A stretch of DNA of 64,000 bases from assembly GCA_039545355.1 (NCBI GenBank), contig BCJJ01000015.1:992001-1056000 (forward strand), in the 5' to 3' direction. Position 1 is the stretch's first letter. Every line of letters begins with the position of its first letter. Shown here piece after piece: positions 36,096-47,079 of this stretch. The position numbers and the translations under genes were made by a program. Below the pieces are notes generated by a model, which did no database searches, was not told the DNA's origin, and saw only the letters and a list, made by a program, of their open reading frames with translations. The stretch is from Trichosporon coremiiforme (taxonomy: Eukaryota; Basidiomycota; Tremellomycetes; Trichosporonales; Trichosporonaceae).

Positions 36096-38739
36096 AAGAG
36101 GTTCTGATCCCCAGACGAGCAGTGAAGGACACGCACTCCCTCACGGGCCATCCGTGTCCTAACTCTAATACGGGTAACTGACTACAGTGATTGGTACCCC
36201 CCAGTCATGTGGTGAAAGTCACTCACACCGAGCAAAGTTCGCCAGTCTGGACGTGCGGCATGGCGGTATGATAAGATTTCAGGCTGGAAAGTGCTGTAGC
36301 TGTGCTGCGATATGTGATCCATCATCCGTCGTTCGCCCGAAACATGCCCTTCCCCGAACATTCAAGCTCTGTATCTCGGCATTCGATGCATTCACCGCGC
36401 CCAAAATTATGGAACCAGAGTCGTGCAAGCTGCCCCACCTTGGTTGCTTCTACCTGACTCCCTGCAACGTGCAGACCGAAGCGATGATCCACGAGCGATG
36501 ACCCACGAAGGAGGGACGCTCCCGTTCATGTGACTAGATGACAGCACGTCCCACAGAAACAGACAAACAGATCTTGCCAGGGTGAGCGTCGGGTTGTCGG
36601 TTGTCTGAATGGTCCAGCAGTAGTCGTTCTGAGCGAGACTACTAACAGCAAGACGACATAAGAGCAAGCCTGGCCCACGGCAGTTCGCGCCATGGAGTAG
36701 TTTGAGCACTGCGGCCCATCCCGTTCGCTGCCGTTGCCGCTACCGCTCGAAACAACAGGGGTCTTCGTCCTTCCCTCTTCTTCTCCGTCCCCAATCGCTC
36801 GGATGATCACTCCCACAATCCGGCGGCAATCTGCTTTTGCTTCTCTGCAATGTAGTATGTATTCCAGAGATCTCAAGGTTCACAGGACATGGTGATTCAA
36901 CCTTGCTCACAAGACATCAAATGCAGACAGGCCCGAACTACGGCCATTGCCGCCCATGGTGCGCCCCCAGAACGCCACCATTCTGGCCCTTGAACCAGAA
37001 TGGAGGCTTGGACGCCATCAACGCGGGCGCTAAAGTGATGGCGTCTGCTATTCTTGTGATTTTGCCTGGAGATGTCTGAAAGCATAATGCGGCAAGTACG
37101 CAACCACCCATGGTCCACGGAAGGCACGTCTGCGAGGCGCAAGAGCATTGTGTCACCCAATCAGTGAGGTAAATGCGGGCGCCAGTGAGGCGCGTCCTCC
37201 GAGTACGGGTTCCTGCTCTCTCGCTTCCGGGATGTGAGCCGCGAGCTATCTGTGTTTGGTCCTCAGTTTCCGTGCAACGATTTCTTCCCCTCTTCTCCAG
37301 AAGCCCTCATTCGTTCTTCCTAACCCTCTGCCCTCATCGCCTCGTCCACCAATCGCCCCATCTGGCGCCCCGTACAGCACAAAAACACATGGCAGCTGAT
37401 GCAGCGATGAAACGACTGTATGGCCTGCAGCAAGGGAGCCTCAGCGGGCTGGCGGGCATCGCTGCCGGCAGCGAAGAAAGGATAGACGCAGTGCAGCGGT
37501 TACGGAACATCTGCCCGCTCGCGTCTGGTAGCGCCGGGGGAGCTTGTCTCAGGGCAGCAGAGGAGAGCCATGAATAACGGTTGCACTCAGTCTAGGCGTG
37601 TATCCGAACAAGCCGTTCTCATCGCCTCAGCCAATCTCAGCCCAGGTTGACCCATGCACAATGCGTTTGCAGAACGTCGGGCTGCACAAGTCTGAATGCG
37701 AAGAAGAGGCATGGTTCCAGCTGCGGCCCGGCAGAGGGGAGATGTACGCTTAAGCTCAGGCAAGGCTCGGTCTAAGAACCCAAGTCGCACCAAAGGAAGA
37801 AGCTTAGAGGAAGCTTAAGGGGGATAAGCAATGGGAGTCGCGCTCTGCGCTCGGGGTACGTTTCGGTACGCTCGGATTATGAACGACTTGGAACAGAAAT
37901 GCGCAGAATGGCAGAACGCTCTGACTGATCTGCTTGCTGCATTTGCTCCCTGCCTGTTGATGTGCGCACGTCGGACTCAGCCTATCCCTATTTAGGATGC
38001 AGTGCACGCCCAATGACACTGAGGCATGCACTCAGCGACAAACGCCTACATAGAACTGCAGTGCTCAAAGACAAGGCGCAGATAGACTGATGGCCCATCG
38101 TGTCGTCGATATTTGCATCCTGCAGCAGCAAGGAAGATTGGCTAGTTCAGGGCCGGCGGAAAAGACCCTGGAATTCCTGGGAGCACGCCTGTGCCTGGAT
38201 GCCGTTGGCTCGGAGGGGGAGGGACGACTCTGCCGCCGCCGAACTTCTGTTGGCACGGCTGTCTGAAATCAGCGCTATTTGGCTGTTGCCAGTGAGCCAG
38301 TGGGCGCACAGGAGCCTTGGATGTGAATCACCATTCAAGGTCTCCCAGGAGGTCCAGGACGTTTTCCACGGACCTCTGTGTCTGACCAGGTTCGAGCCAG
38401 GTCTGACGAGAGCGCGCCGCACCTCGCCCTGGCCCCCCCAGGGCTCGCTCATTGGGCTTGCAGGGTTAGCACGGAGGATCCTCTAGCGCCCGCCTGTGTG
38501 TGAGTGACAAGGATCCACCACAGGGAAGCATGATATCCGCCCTCAGTCGCCTCTGTACCTCAGTCGCGCCGCTCGCGCCGCAGCCTCACTCATACCCCGG
38601 CACCGTCACTTTGAGTGTCCGCTGCCCGCTGTGCCTGCTGTACCTGCTGTCCGTGAGCCTTCCTCCGGACCGCGTCCCATCATTTGTGCACGAGAACCAA
38701 CCGTTGTCACTCACCTTCCCTCACTCTCTCACCATCGAC

Positions 38740-40812
38740 ATGAACCGTCCGCTTGCGCGCCTCCTCGGCGTCCTCGGCGTGGTCGTCCTCGTCGGCTTCA
38801 TCCTCCCCTCGCTCTCGCGCCTCCCGCGCGTTGGCTGGCTCCCCGACACTCCCGAGGCGAGCGTCAAGGGCCCGCTCGACCCGAAATACCCCCAGAAGCA
38901 CCACCTCACCAGCGTGGTTGCTCACGCTCCGGGCTTCACCGTGTTCGAGAACTTGTGAGTCGCTGTCACTAGGGTGTGCACAGATGTGTGGGCGGGCCGT
39001 GTGAGCGATGTGGGCTGGACGAGCGCCGCAGCCCGTCCGTGCGCCCTGCGTCCCAGACCTTCCTTTAGCCTCCTCGAGCGCCTGGACTTTCGGCGTCGGC
39101 TCCAAACATCGAGAATGGCCTACAAACACACACACGAAGAGACACATGGAGGAAGACGGGAAGCATACGGCGCGCGACGAGGCACTGGAGGGCGGCGGAA
39201 AGGCATGAGGGATACGGAGGCACGTCCCGATACCTCGAGTGATCGAGCAGCAGACAACGCTAACACCAGGTACTGGCGCAATGGGACGTACTACATCGTG
39301 ACGGACCAGCCGTGGGCACTGCCGGCGAACAAGGTCATGTTCACCGGCGGTGCGCGCGACGACACGCACAGCAGCCCAGGCAAGGTCGAGATCCTGGCCA
39401 TCCGCATGGACGCCATTTCGAAGCACGTCGACGAGCGCAACCAGCTCGGCACGACGCTGAGCCCCGCCGGCGCCGTCGCTTTCACGGAGGCGGCGGAGGA
39501 CCTTTCGAGCCCCATGGTGAGTAGCGCGACGGCCCCAGTGCCCTTAACGCCCCCTCGGCTCCGATGTTACCCACGCTAATGGACAGCTGATCGCGCACGA
39601 CGACCACTGTAAGTTGCCCTTGTGCGCCTGATGAGACATAGCTGACCCGTGCGACAGTCATTGACCACTGTGAGTAGCTCTGAACGCCTGGAAGATTCAG
39701 CGGCGCTCCCTTGTTCCGCTGGTGATCCGCCCGTGAGCTGACAGCAGACTACCACTGGCTCGGCGAGCTGTTCCTGGGCGCGTGGCGTATCTGGAACCAC
39801 TGGGCTCTGCGAACAGGCATCAAGCCGCCGACATTCGAGGCGATCGCGTTCTCCCGCCTGCTCTCGCCCGATGAGCTCGCCAAGACGGACCTGCACCATT
39901 CCTGGGGATGGGCGGACCATGCCGGCGCGAACGAGTACTTCATGAAGGCGTTCTTGTGAGTTGTTTAAGCTGCTCTGTGACAGAGGTCTTCTCTGTCGGC
40001 TTTGAGTAGTGAGGAAGGAGACGGCCCATGTAGAGCTTCATGCGCCCACGTGCAAAGCTGACGACAGCCCCGACGCTACTATCGAGTCGAAGACGACGTG
40101 GGACGCCCGTGCGGCCACCGAGCAACTGTACCGTATCGAGAAGGCGGTTGTCGCGGACCGTTTCGCCGGCCATGCCGGTCCTTCGGCAGGCTGGAAGCCG
40201 TGGGGTGACGTTCTGCGTGTTCCTGTCGACCCGAACTGGCTGGCGGACCTGCGCGACGTGCTCCTGAAGAACTACCGTGGCAAGATCGACATGCGCCCTA
40301 AGAGCGTTCCCCGCGTCTCCTACCTGACGCGGCAGGACACGAGTCGCCGCCTCACGGATGCGGCGCACAAGAATCTGATCCACGAGCTCGAGCGACTGCA
40401 GGACGAGGGGCTGTGCGAGTTCAAGGTCCTGCACTTCACGGACGCGACGCCGTTCGATGACCAGATCGCGCAGATGGCCGCGACCGACGTGCTCATCGGC
40501 GTGCTCATCGGCGTGCACGGCAACGGCCTGACGCACACGCTCTGGATGTCCCCCGGTCCGGGCAAGGCCGTGTTCGAAATCATGGCCAAGGTCTGTTCCA
40601 TGAACGACTATGGTCCACTCGCCACCGCCGCCGGCGTCAGGCACTGGCAGGTGTTCGAGGACAAGGGAACGTGCGAGGTGTACGACTGCCCTGACCGCGG
40701 ATGCGACAAGACGATCGACACCAAGGGTCCCAACCGCGATGACCTCGTCGTCGACCCGACACTCATCACGGACAAGATCCGGATGCTCGTCGACAAGCAC
40801 TACAAGAACTAA
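38740..40812 (+). CDS. GT61-family glycosyltransferase (type II membrane protein)
   Basis: Six exons: 38740-38954, 39270-39516, 39587-39608, 39658-39669, 39748-39955 and 40068-40812, giving 482 residues. The N-terminus has a short basic end and one membrane helix (LGVLGVVVLVGFILPSL), as in Golgi type II enzymes. The catalytic part has AHDDHFIDHYYHWLGELFL and, near the C-terminus, LIGVHGNGLTHTLWM, the signature of CAZy family GT61 (DUF563). Family members transfer xylose or N-acetylglucosamine in plants and animals; in capsulate basidiomycetes related enzymes are linked to wall or capsule glycans, so a role in the Golgi is likely but the sugar is unknown. Exon 4 is only 12 nt. Intron 1 is 315 nt. 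The joins at 39955/40068 give KAFFPDATIESKTTW, consistent with the family. Confidence 0.87.
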
Positions 40813-41236
40813 ACTGGACATTGCTTTTACATTTCGGTCTGTCTCTTGCGCTCGCTGGGAGAGACGTGTATGCACATCTGTATTAGCTGTTCTCCGCAGG
40901 AGATATGAGCGGCGACGCTGGTCGCAGGACAATCCAGTCGAGGATCGAAGAAGACGAAGTAGAGGTGATCGAGGCTCAGCACGTGGCAATATCCGATGGT
41001 GAGGCCAATGAAGTGCCGTGGGAATGTAGTGACGTACGTTCCCCTGTCTCACCCTGGGCTAGCACTGTGTCGCTCAGGTGGTGTGCGTACGGCATCTAGC
41101 AAGCTCGCGAACACCCAGGCAGCAACCCATCCTGCCAACCAACGGCCCAGTGTGCTCCGTGTGCACCTGCACAAGCGAGATCGGCTCTCTGAACATCCAC
41201 TCCTCTCTCTCTTCCTCACACCTCACCATCGACATC
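40813..41236. other. Intergenic region GT61-rhodanese
   Basis: No gene was seen. The last 100 nt are CT-rich and probably the leader of the rhodanese-like gene. Confidence 0.5.
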
Positions 41237-42205
41237 ATGTTCCGTACCGCCCTCCAGTCCGTCCGCCCCCACGCTCGCGCCTTCTCCGCCTCGGCCCTCC
41301 GCGCCGCTGGCTCCGTCAACTACAACGTCGTCAAGCCTCTCACCAAGCAGCCTACTGACGTGAGTATCTGCAGCCTAAGCCGAGGAAGGCTGCACTATGA
41401 CTGCCCGAGACCGTTGCTACACCTGAAGCTAGGAGGATGTCTTCGGTAGCTCGGGATGGCGCAGATGGCTTCGGATGGCGTTGTTAGCGCCGCCTTCTCC
41501 TGGCTATCTAATCTGCTGGCTCCGGGGAGCCGATCCGTTTTGGTGGATCGACTATCTCTCGGACTGGTGACAGTGACCATAAGAGAGTCGTCCCGAGGCA
41601 TGGGCCTGCGAAATGAACGTACCATGTTCACGTTGAGCTGACCGCAGGACGTGATGATCCTCGACCTCCGTGACCCCAGGGAGGTCGAGAACGGCTCCAT
41701 CCCCTCGGCTGTCAACGTCCCCCTCGGCCGTCTCGCCGACGTCCTCGCCGAGACCTACCCCGACGGCGCTTTCCAGAAAGTGAGTGGAGTTGCGCGAGAC
41801 GTACAACGCCGAGTGCCGAGAGCCATGGCCAAGGCTCTATGCCCTATCATCGTCGTCTGCTACCTTCTCTCCAAGCTGCGGTAGCCCTTCGCTCTCGTGA
41901 GAACTGGCGGGGCATTGCCGACACCCGACCGTGAGGGAGGCTCCAGCTTGAGGCCACGTGCAGTGGTATGCGGAAGGCTGGCGGAGATGACAGGCAGCTT
42001 TCTGTTGCACGGATACAAGCTGACCATGCAGGAGTTCGCCTTCCCCCGGCCCTCGAAGAACCAGAAGATGATCTTCTACGACCGCGACGGCAAGAACCTG
42101 CCCAAGGCGGCCGACATTGCCGAGAAGGCCGGCTACAAGAACATCCAGAACTACGAGGGCGGCTGGCAGGACTGGCAGGACAAGGAGGCCAGGTCCAAGA
42201 AGTAA
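41237..42205 (+). CDS. Mitochondrial rhodanese-like protein lacking the active-site cysteine
   Basis: Three exons, 41237-41359, 41648-41779 and 42032-42205, encode 142 residues. The first 25 residues (MFRTALQSVRPHARAFSASA) are a typical cleavable mitochondrial presequence. The rest is a single rhodanese domain: DVMILDLRDPREVENGSIPS, AVNVPLGRLADVL and a C-terminal GYKNIQNYEGGWQDW. In active rhodaneses (for example yeast Rdl1/Rdl2) the catalytic loop begins with Cys. Here it reads KMIFYDRDGKN, with Asp in that place, so thiosulfate sulfurtransferase activity is not expected by the usual mechanism. It may bind sulfur or protein partners, or the family may be regulatory. Both introns (288 and 252 nt) are much longer than the window norm. 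Confidence 0.85.
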
Positions 42206-42804
42206 GCGGTCTGATTTGAAGAAGTCTTATCTCAAGAGTAAATGCATGGGTTGAATGAAGTGATTGCGTTGCAGGGGAGCATGGCGAGGAAGCCGATGTG
42301 CTGTGGCGCATGAGAACTGTGGAGTGCGTGAACTGCAGGGCGTCGCCGCTATCGTTTCCGTGTGCTCCGGCTGACCAAGACTGACCAGCATCCATAATAT
42401 TAACCTACAGAGTATTGTGCGGCAGCCTCTTCAAGTGGATCGTGTGCTACATGTGCTCTCGGCAGGTATAGCCTTCCTGTGACTCTCACACGGAGGGGCC
42501 GGTTCCTTGGGTGCTGCGGCGAGACAGATACCTCCACCAGTCCGCGTCCGCCGACGCTTCGCAAGATGCGGTCAAACTGTACTTAGATACTCAAACTCTC
42601 TGTTATGTCGCTGGGATGCATAGAACATGGAGACGACGTTGCAGCATTCCAGAGGAGTGCAAGCTCATCAGCCGAGGTTGCATCACGTGAATCCCACGCG
42701 AGAAAGCCTCCGTCCTCCGTTCGCCTGAACACCTCCGAAATGTCCACTTTTCGGCGCTCTCACGAGAACTGCTCAGCAGCACACCCTCACCATCAGCAGC
42801 AACG
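42206..42804. other. Intergenic region rhodanese-uS14m
   Basis: No coding frame with support. It should contain the 3' end of the rhodanese-like gene and the promoter of the ribosomal protein gene. Confidence 0.5.
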
Positions 42805-43257
42805 ATGGGCAACAAGTCCTGGATCCTGCGCGACATCAACAAGCGTATTGCGGCGACGCAGGTCGAGGCGCAGCGCAACGCCTACCTCTCCATTGCGCGC
42901 AACACGACCCTCCCCGCCCAGACGCGGCACAAGGCCCAGCTCGCGCTCAACCAGTACAACGACGGCAAGGGACGCATGGTCTCGATCCGTAACCGCTGCA
43001 TGTGGACCGGAAGGGGTAACGGTGAGTAATACTCACAGCGGTGAATGCTGTCGCGAGCTGCGGACGGTAATGAGCGGGTCATGCTGAGCTGTCCGGATAT
43101 CGACGTGCTCGGAGGAAGACTCGCTCGCTGTTGCTACGCTGTGGGATAAGAAGCTGATAGACCAGGTGTCCTCACCAACTTCGCCCAGTGCCGTTTCCAG
43201 TTCCGCAAGAACGCGCTCGCGGGCAACATCCCCGGCATGCAGAAGGGATCGTGGTAA
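42805..43257 (+). CDS. MRP2: Mitochondrial ribosomal protein uS14m (yeast Mrp2)
   Basis: Two exons, 42805-43021 and 43166-43257, encode 102 residues. The sequence has the S14 family layout: [20 protein letters not shown], then [16 protein letters not shown], and the conserved C-terminus [20 protein letters not shown] followed by [21 protein letters not shown]. The GRGNGVL join is created by splicing. The zinc-binding cysteines of some bacterial S14 proteins are not all present, as usual for mitochondrial forms. It is a small-subunit protein near the decoding head. It is convergent with TRM11, with 201 nt between stop codons. Confidence 0.93.
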
Positions 43258-43458
43258 ATCGTCTCACCTCTCTTCGACTTTGCCTTCCCTCTCTTTCCTC
43301 CCGGACGCTGAACATCCAGCGGCAGCAACGAAAACCTAAGTCTATCACGTTCTAGCATCGGACCCGACACTGGATCGCGGTTCGCCTCCCCAGCATATGC
43401 ATGATTGTAACTACTCAGATATGGCTACAGGGTGTGGTCTCTATGTGTGGCAGGGAGA

Positions 43459-45345
43459 TTAGAGAGCGAGCTTCTCGGTCTCGGCGACGACTGCCTCGAC
43501 CGGTTCCATCTTGAGCGCTGCGCCAGGCGCGCTCCACTGCGGCTTCTCGGGCCGCTCGGGCTTCTCAAAGTACTGCGTTGTCAGCTGGGCTCGCGCGTCT
43601 ATTCAGCTACGACAAGGCAGCATCGCATGACCAAATGGAGTTCCGACTGCCTCCCTGTGCTCGCTCACTTACCCGCTTGGCGAACTGGTGGTGCGCCGGA
43701 ATGCGGTCCTCGCCAATGAGGTCCGAGTGGTCACCGAAGGTCGGGGGAGGCCCGTCGTCCTGCGCCGTCTTCTCCATCGTGATGAGGCGACGGCCCCAGC
43801 GGCCAAAGTCCTGGACCGAGCCGTCTCCGAACTTGATCTCGCGCATGCCCTCGACCACAGGCACGTCGACGTGCTCGAACTCGTCCGAGATCGTCGGCAG
43901 GAAGAATACAAGTCTTCCTCCCGGTACCAGCATGTAGCGCGCGAGCTGCACCAGGTCCTGCGCCAGGTCGACGAGCTCGTACGCCTTTGACGGCGGAAGG
44001 TAGCCATCTTTCCTGCAGATTAGCTTGACCGCAGAGGAGATGCGAAGCTGAGGGTGGGGAAAGGGAAGGGGACAATGGTACTCACTCATGCGACCATGTA
44101 CCATCGGGAAGCATGAAGGGCTCGTCACGGAGCTGGTTGCGCTTTCTCGTCGCCGACTTGCCCGTCCGCTTCGCACCAGCACGCACACCGTCTGACGTTA
44201 GCTAGCCTCCAAGGGCAGCGCAGCTGAGTTACTCACAAGGAGGGTCCGTCACGATCGCGTCGAGCCAGCCGCCTCTCCTCCACGGGCCCTGCGTCACATC
44301 GAAACACGGCGTGTCGATGAACTTGTCCTTAACACCATACTGCTCCGCACTCCTGAGGATGCCCGGCGTAACATCCTTTCCCTTCTCTGTTTTGTCAGCC
44401 TTACCCCTCCACCAGAGAGTCGGGTGACTCACGCTTTCCCCTGAACTGGCGCGCATCAATGTCGGAACCGAGCACGTACGATCCCCAGTGGGCGACGGCG
44501 TACAGGAGCGAACCCGTGCCGACGAACGGGTCGTACATGATCTTGCCCGGAGCGGGCAGAGTCTGGCCCGCCGTCAAAAAGCCCATCTCGGCCTCCATCG
44601 AGGTGTTTCCGAAGAAAGCACGCTTCTTGATGTCGTGCACGTTGATCAGCGGGCGCGCGCGAGAAACGCCAACCCGCTTGCCGAAGAACACGTGCTCGAA
44701 CTTGCCGTCGCGCTTCAGGCGCTCGTCTTTCGTGTGGATCGTCACGAAGTCGTCTGCACGTTAGCTCAGTGTTTCGCCACGAGCGAGCTTCTAGTTGGGA
44801 CAGAAAGCCGTTACTGAGGGACATCAAATTAGGATAACACTTACAGTCCTCGAGCACGACAAACTCGACTTCGGGGTTCTCCAGCTCAATCTTGCCCCTC
44901 AACCCGGTCCAGGCGAATGAGTTGATGATTTCGCGAGCGCGCTTGTTCAGGGCACGGTTGTTCACGCACTCGACTGTGATACGGAAGCTAGTGTCCATGT
45001 CCGGGTCGAAAAGCTCTCTTCGCTCCTTCAGCTTCGCGTGCAGATCGTCATAGTTGGTCGCGGTCGCGTAGAGCTCGTTCGCGGAGCTGTCGGTCAGCTC
45101 ATCGATCATGACATTGTGGATCGGACAGCGGGGGGCAAAGATACTCACATGGTGAGGATGGAGCGGTCGAGAATGTGCTGAATGTGCTTCTCATCGTCGA
45201 GCTCGATGACAATGACGCCGCGTTGCAGGTCTTCCTCGGGCGTAATGAAGCGGATGGGGAAGCCGAAGAGCTTGCCGATGCTAAGCAGCTCGGGGATGCG
45301 GAACGTCAGGTGCTCCATGGAGGAGCGGAGGAAGTACTGCGGCAT
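43459..45345 (-). CDS. TRM11: tRNA (guanine-N2) methyltransferase catalytic subunit Trm11
   Basis: Seven exons: 45345-45149, 45086-44845, 44753-44433, 44386-44237, 44191-44086, 44012-43673 and 43572-43459, giving 489 residues. Trm11 with Trm112 methylates G10 of tRNAs in the cytoplasm. The N-terminal part matches the THUMP-containing region (RIPELLSIGKLFGFP). The methyltransferase core contains MYDPFVGTGSLLYAVAHWG (S-adenosylmethionine site) and the catalytic TDPPYGVRAGAKR, completed by the splice at 44237/44191. Between them is TPGILRSAEQYG, also typical. The C-terminus has LVPGGRLVFFLPT. The start codon is at 45345, 282 nt from the divergent PTPA start. The introns are 42-100 nt and include CTRAC branch points. 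Confidence 0.95.
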
Positions 45346-45627
45346 CGTGTACCTCTCTTCGTCGCTTGGTGCGGTCTGTCGGTCGTAGGGAGGGTGTCAA
45401 TACAACAACAAAGCTCTGACGTCTTCCTGGACGGCCAGCAACGACATCCAAGAGGCCGTCTCGACCTCAAACTTTGGGAAGGGACCTCCACCTGCTCGCG
45501 TGGCCTGATCGGTATCTGGTTCCGTTATCGGCGGCGACTTCCTGGAAGACGACGAGATGACGCAAAGATGCGGAGGCGACATGACAGGACCCTTCAAACA
45601 ACCCTTCTCTCACCATTGACACCGATC
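45346..45627. promoter_or_regulatory. Bidirectional promoter TRM11/PTPA (282 nt)
   Basis: Two divergent housekeeping genes start only 282 nt apart, so their control regions must overlap. No defined binding motif was identified by eye. Confidence 0.6.
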
Positions 45628-47030
45628 ATGGAGAGTGACGACCGACCAGGACAGGCCCGGATGCCGCCACCAACGATGGCGCCGACCCAGGCGTCGACAA
45701 GAGCCCCAACGCAGGCTCCGACCATAGCACCAACGATGGCGCCGACCATGGCGCCGACGAGAGCACCGACCCAAGCGCCGACTCATATGTTGCCTCCAAC
45801 CTCCGCGCCGACCCGCGCTCCCGGAGCTCCTCCGCCGACTGCATCAGCGACGAGTGGAGATATCGGCGGCGTCTTCGCCGCCCTGCCGACCGCACCGGCC
45901 GCCCCTCAGCCAGTCTTAACGTCAGAACGCAATGTTGCTGCCTGGCCCGGCACGCCCGGATACCAGTCGTTCCAGGCGTGGCTGAAGCAACGTTGTGTAC
46001 GGATCCAGGGCCAACCGATTCGGCGGGAGACAGAGAGCGTACATGCGGAGGTGAGCTGTCTTCTTCTGCGAACCCTGCATCTGACGGACAGTGTGTGCTG
46101 AAGCTCATGAACATGCTGAACGCCCTCATGAGCTGGATCGAGGAGGTGCCACCCCAGCCGCAGAGCTCGCAGCGGTTCGGTAATCTGGCCTTCCGGACGT
46201 ACATTAGCCTCGTCGAGCAGGTGAGTGGTGGTGCAGGAAACAGCCGTCTTTTCGCGCTACGTAGCTAATAGCAGCGCCTTCCCCCGATGCTAGACTGGAT
46301 GGATGATAGGCTGCGGGGGCAGGTCCTTCCGCTCCTGATCCAGTGCCACGCCTTCGGCCACAAGACCCGTCTCGACTATGGGACGGGACACGAACTCGCC
46401 TTCGTGTGTGCCCTGTACTGCATTAGCCTGTCGCTCGCCATGTCCAACGATCCTGACACGGACGCGATCGCGGACGACCTCGTTCTGCGCGTCTTTCCAC
46501 GGTACCTCGACCTCACGACCCAGCTGCAGGCGACGTACCGTCTCGAGCCTGCAGGCTCGCACGGCGTCTGGGGCCTGGACGACTACGTCTTCCTTCCCTA
46601 CTACTTTGGCTCCGCCCAGGTGCTGGGCAGCGACCTAACACCAGCCCAGGCGCTGAAGGACGCGACGCGGCCGGGTACGAGGCCCAAAGACTTCGAGGAC
46701 ATGTACACCCTCGCGCTACACCGAGTGGGGTACTTCAAGAAGGGTGCACGGTTCTCGGAACACTCACCGTTGCTCTACTCGCTGTCCCAGTTCCCGAACT
46801 GGGTCAAGGTGCATGCGGGACTGGGGAAGATGTTCGCCGCCGAAGTGCTCGGCAAGCGCGTCGTCGTGCAAGGTCTCTGGGTTGGAGGGTGGCTGTGGGG
46901 CAACCCCCTGCCTCACGTTGAGAAGGAAGAGGCTGACAAGCCTAAGAGTCCTTTCGCGGCCGCGCTCGGCGCGGCCGCGAGCCCGTTCCCAGCTACGAGC
47001 GCGCCGGGACGCACAACACGGCCAAGGTGA
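45628..47030 (+). CDS. PP2A phosphatase activator PTPA (Rrd1/Rrd2), peptidyl-prolyl isomerase
   Basis: Three exons, 45628-46050, 46092-46220 and 46275-47030, encode 435 residues. PTPA activates PP2A-family phosphatases and has prolyl isomerase activity, in cytosol and nucleus. Recognisable blocks are RFGNLAFRTYISLVEQ, LDYGTGHELAFVCALYCI, GSHGVWGLDDYVFLPYYFGSAQ and LYSLSQFPNWVKVHAGLGKM, which include the conserved family motifs. The first about 70 residues are a Pro/Thr/Ala-rich extension built of repeated APT units, absent from yeast Rrd proteins; a downstream start is possible. The C-terminal about 45 residues are low-complexity and include an inverted CGCGGCCGCG pair at 46955-46979. I cannot tell Rrd1 from Rrd2. 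It ends 49 nt before the stop of the convergent cofactor D gene. Confidence 0.93.
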
Positions 47031-47079
47031 TTAGATTGCATCAATTGCTGTATGTACAACTGCCATGTATTTCTATGCT

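Larger units (their letters stand above)
34325..38739. other. Gene-free region (4.4 kb) upstream of ABC transporter and GT61 genes
   Basis: This is the largest gap in the window, between two divergently oriented genes. I saw no coding frame with motif support; a 218-codon minus-strand frame (34656-35312) was examined and rejected. The part near 35700-36100 holds five CACGTG palindromes and an inverted repeat (both listed). A GGATCTGA-type short repeat occurs near 35135-35160. The last 150 nt before 38740 are pyrimidine-rich. Confidence 0.55.

Noticed and set aside
46955..46979. Inverted CGCGGCCGCG pair, possible terminator hairpin
   Set aside because: It lies inside the PTPA coding exon and encodes an Ala-rich stretch; GC-rich Ala codons explain it.
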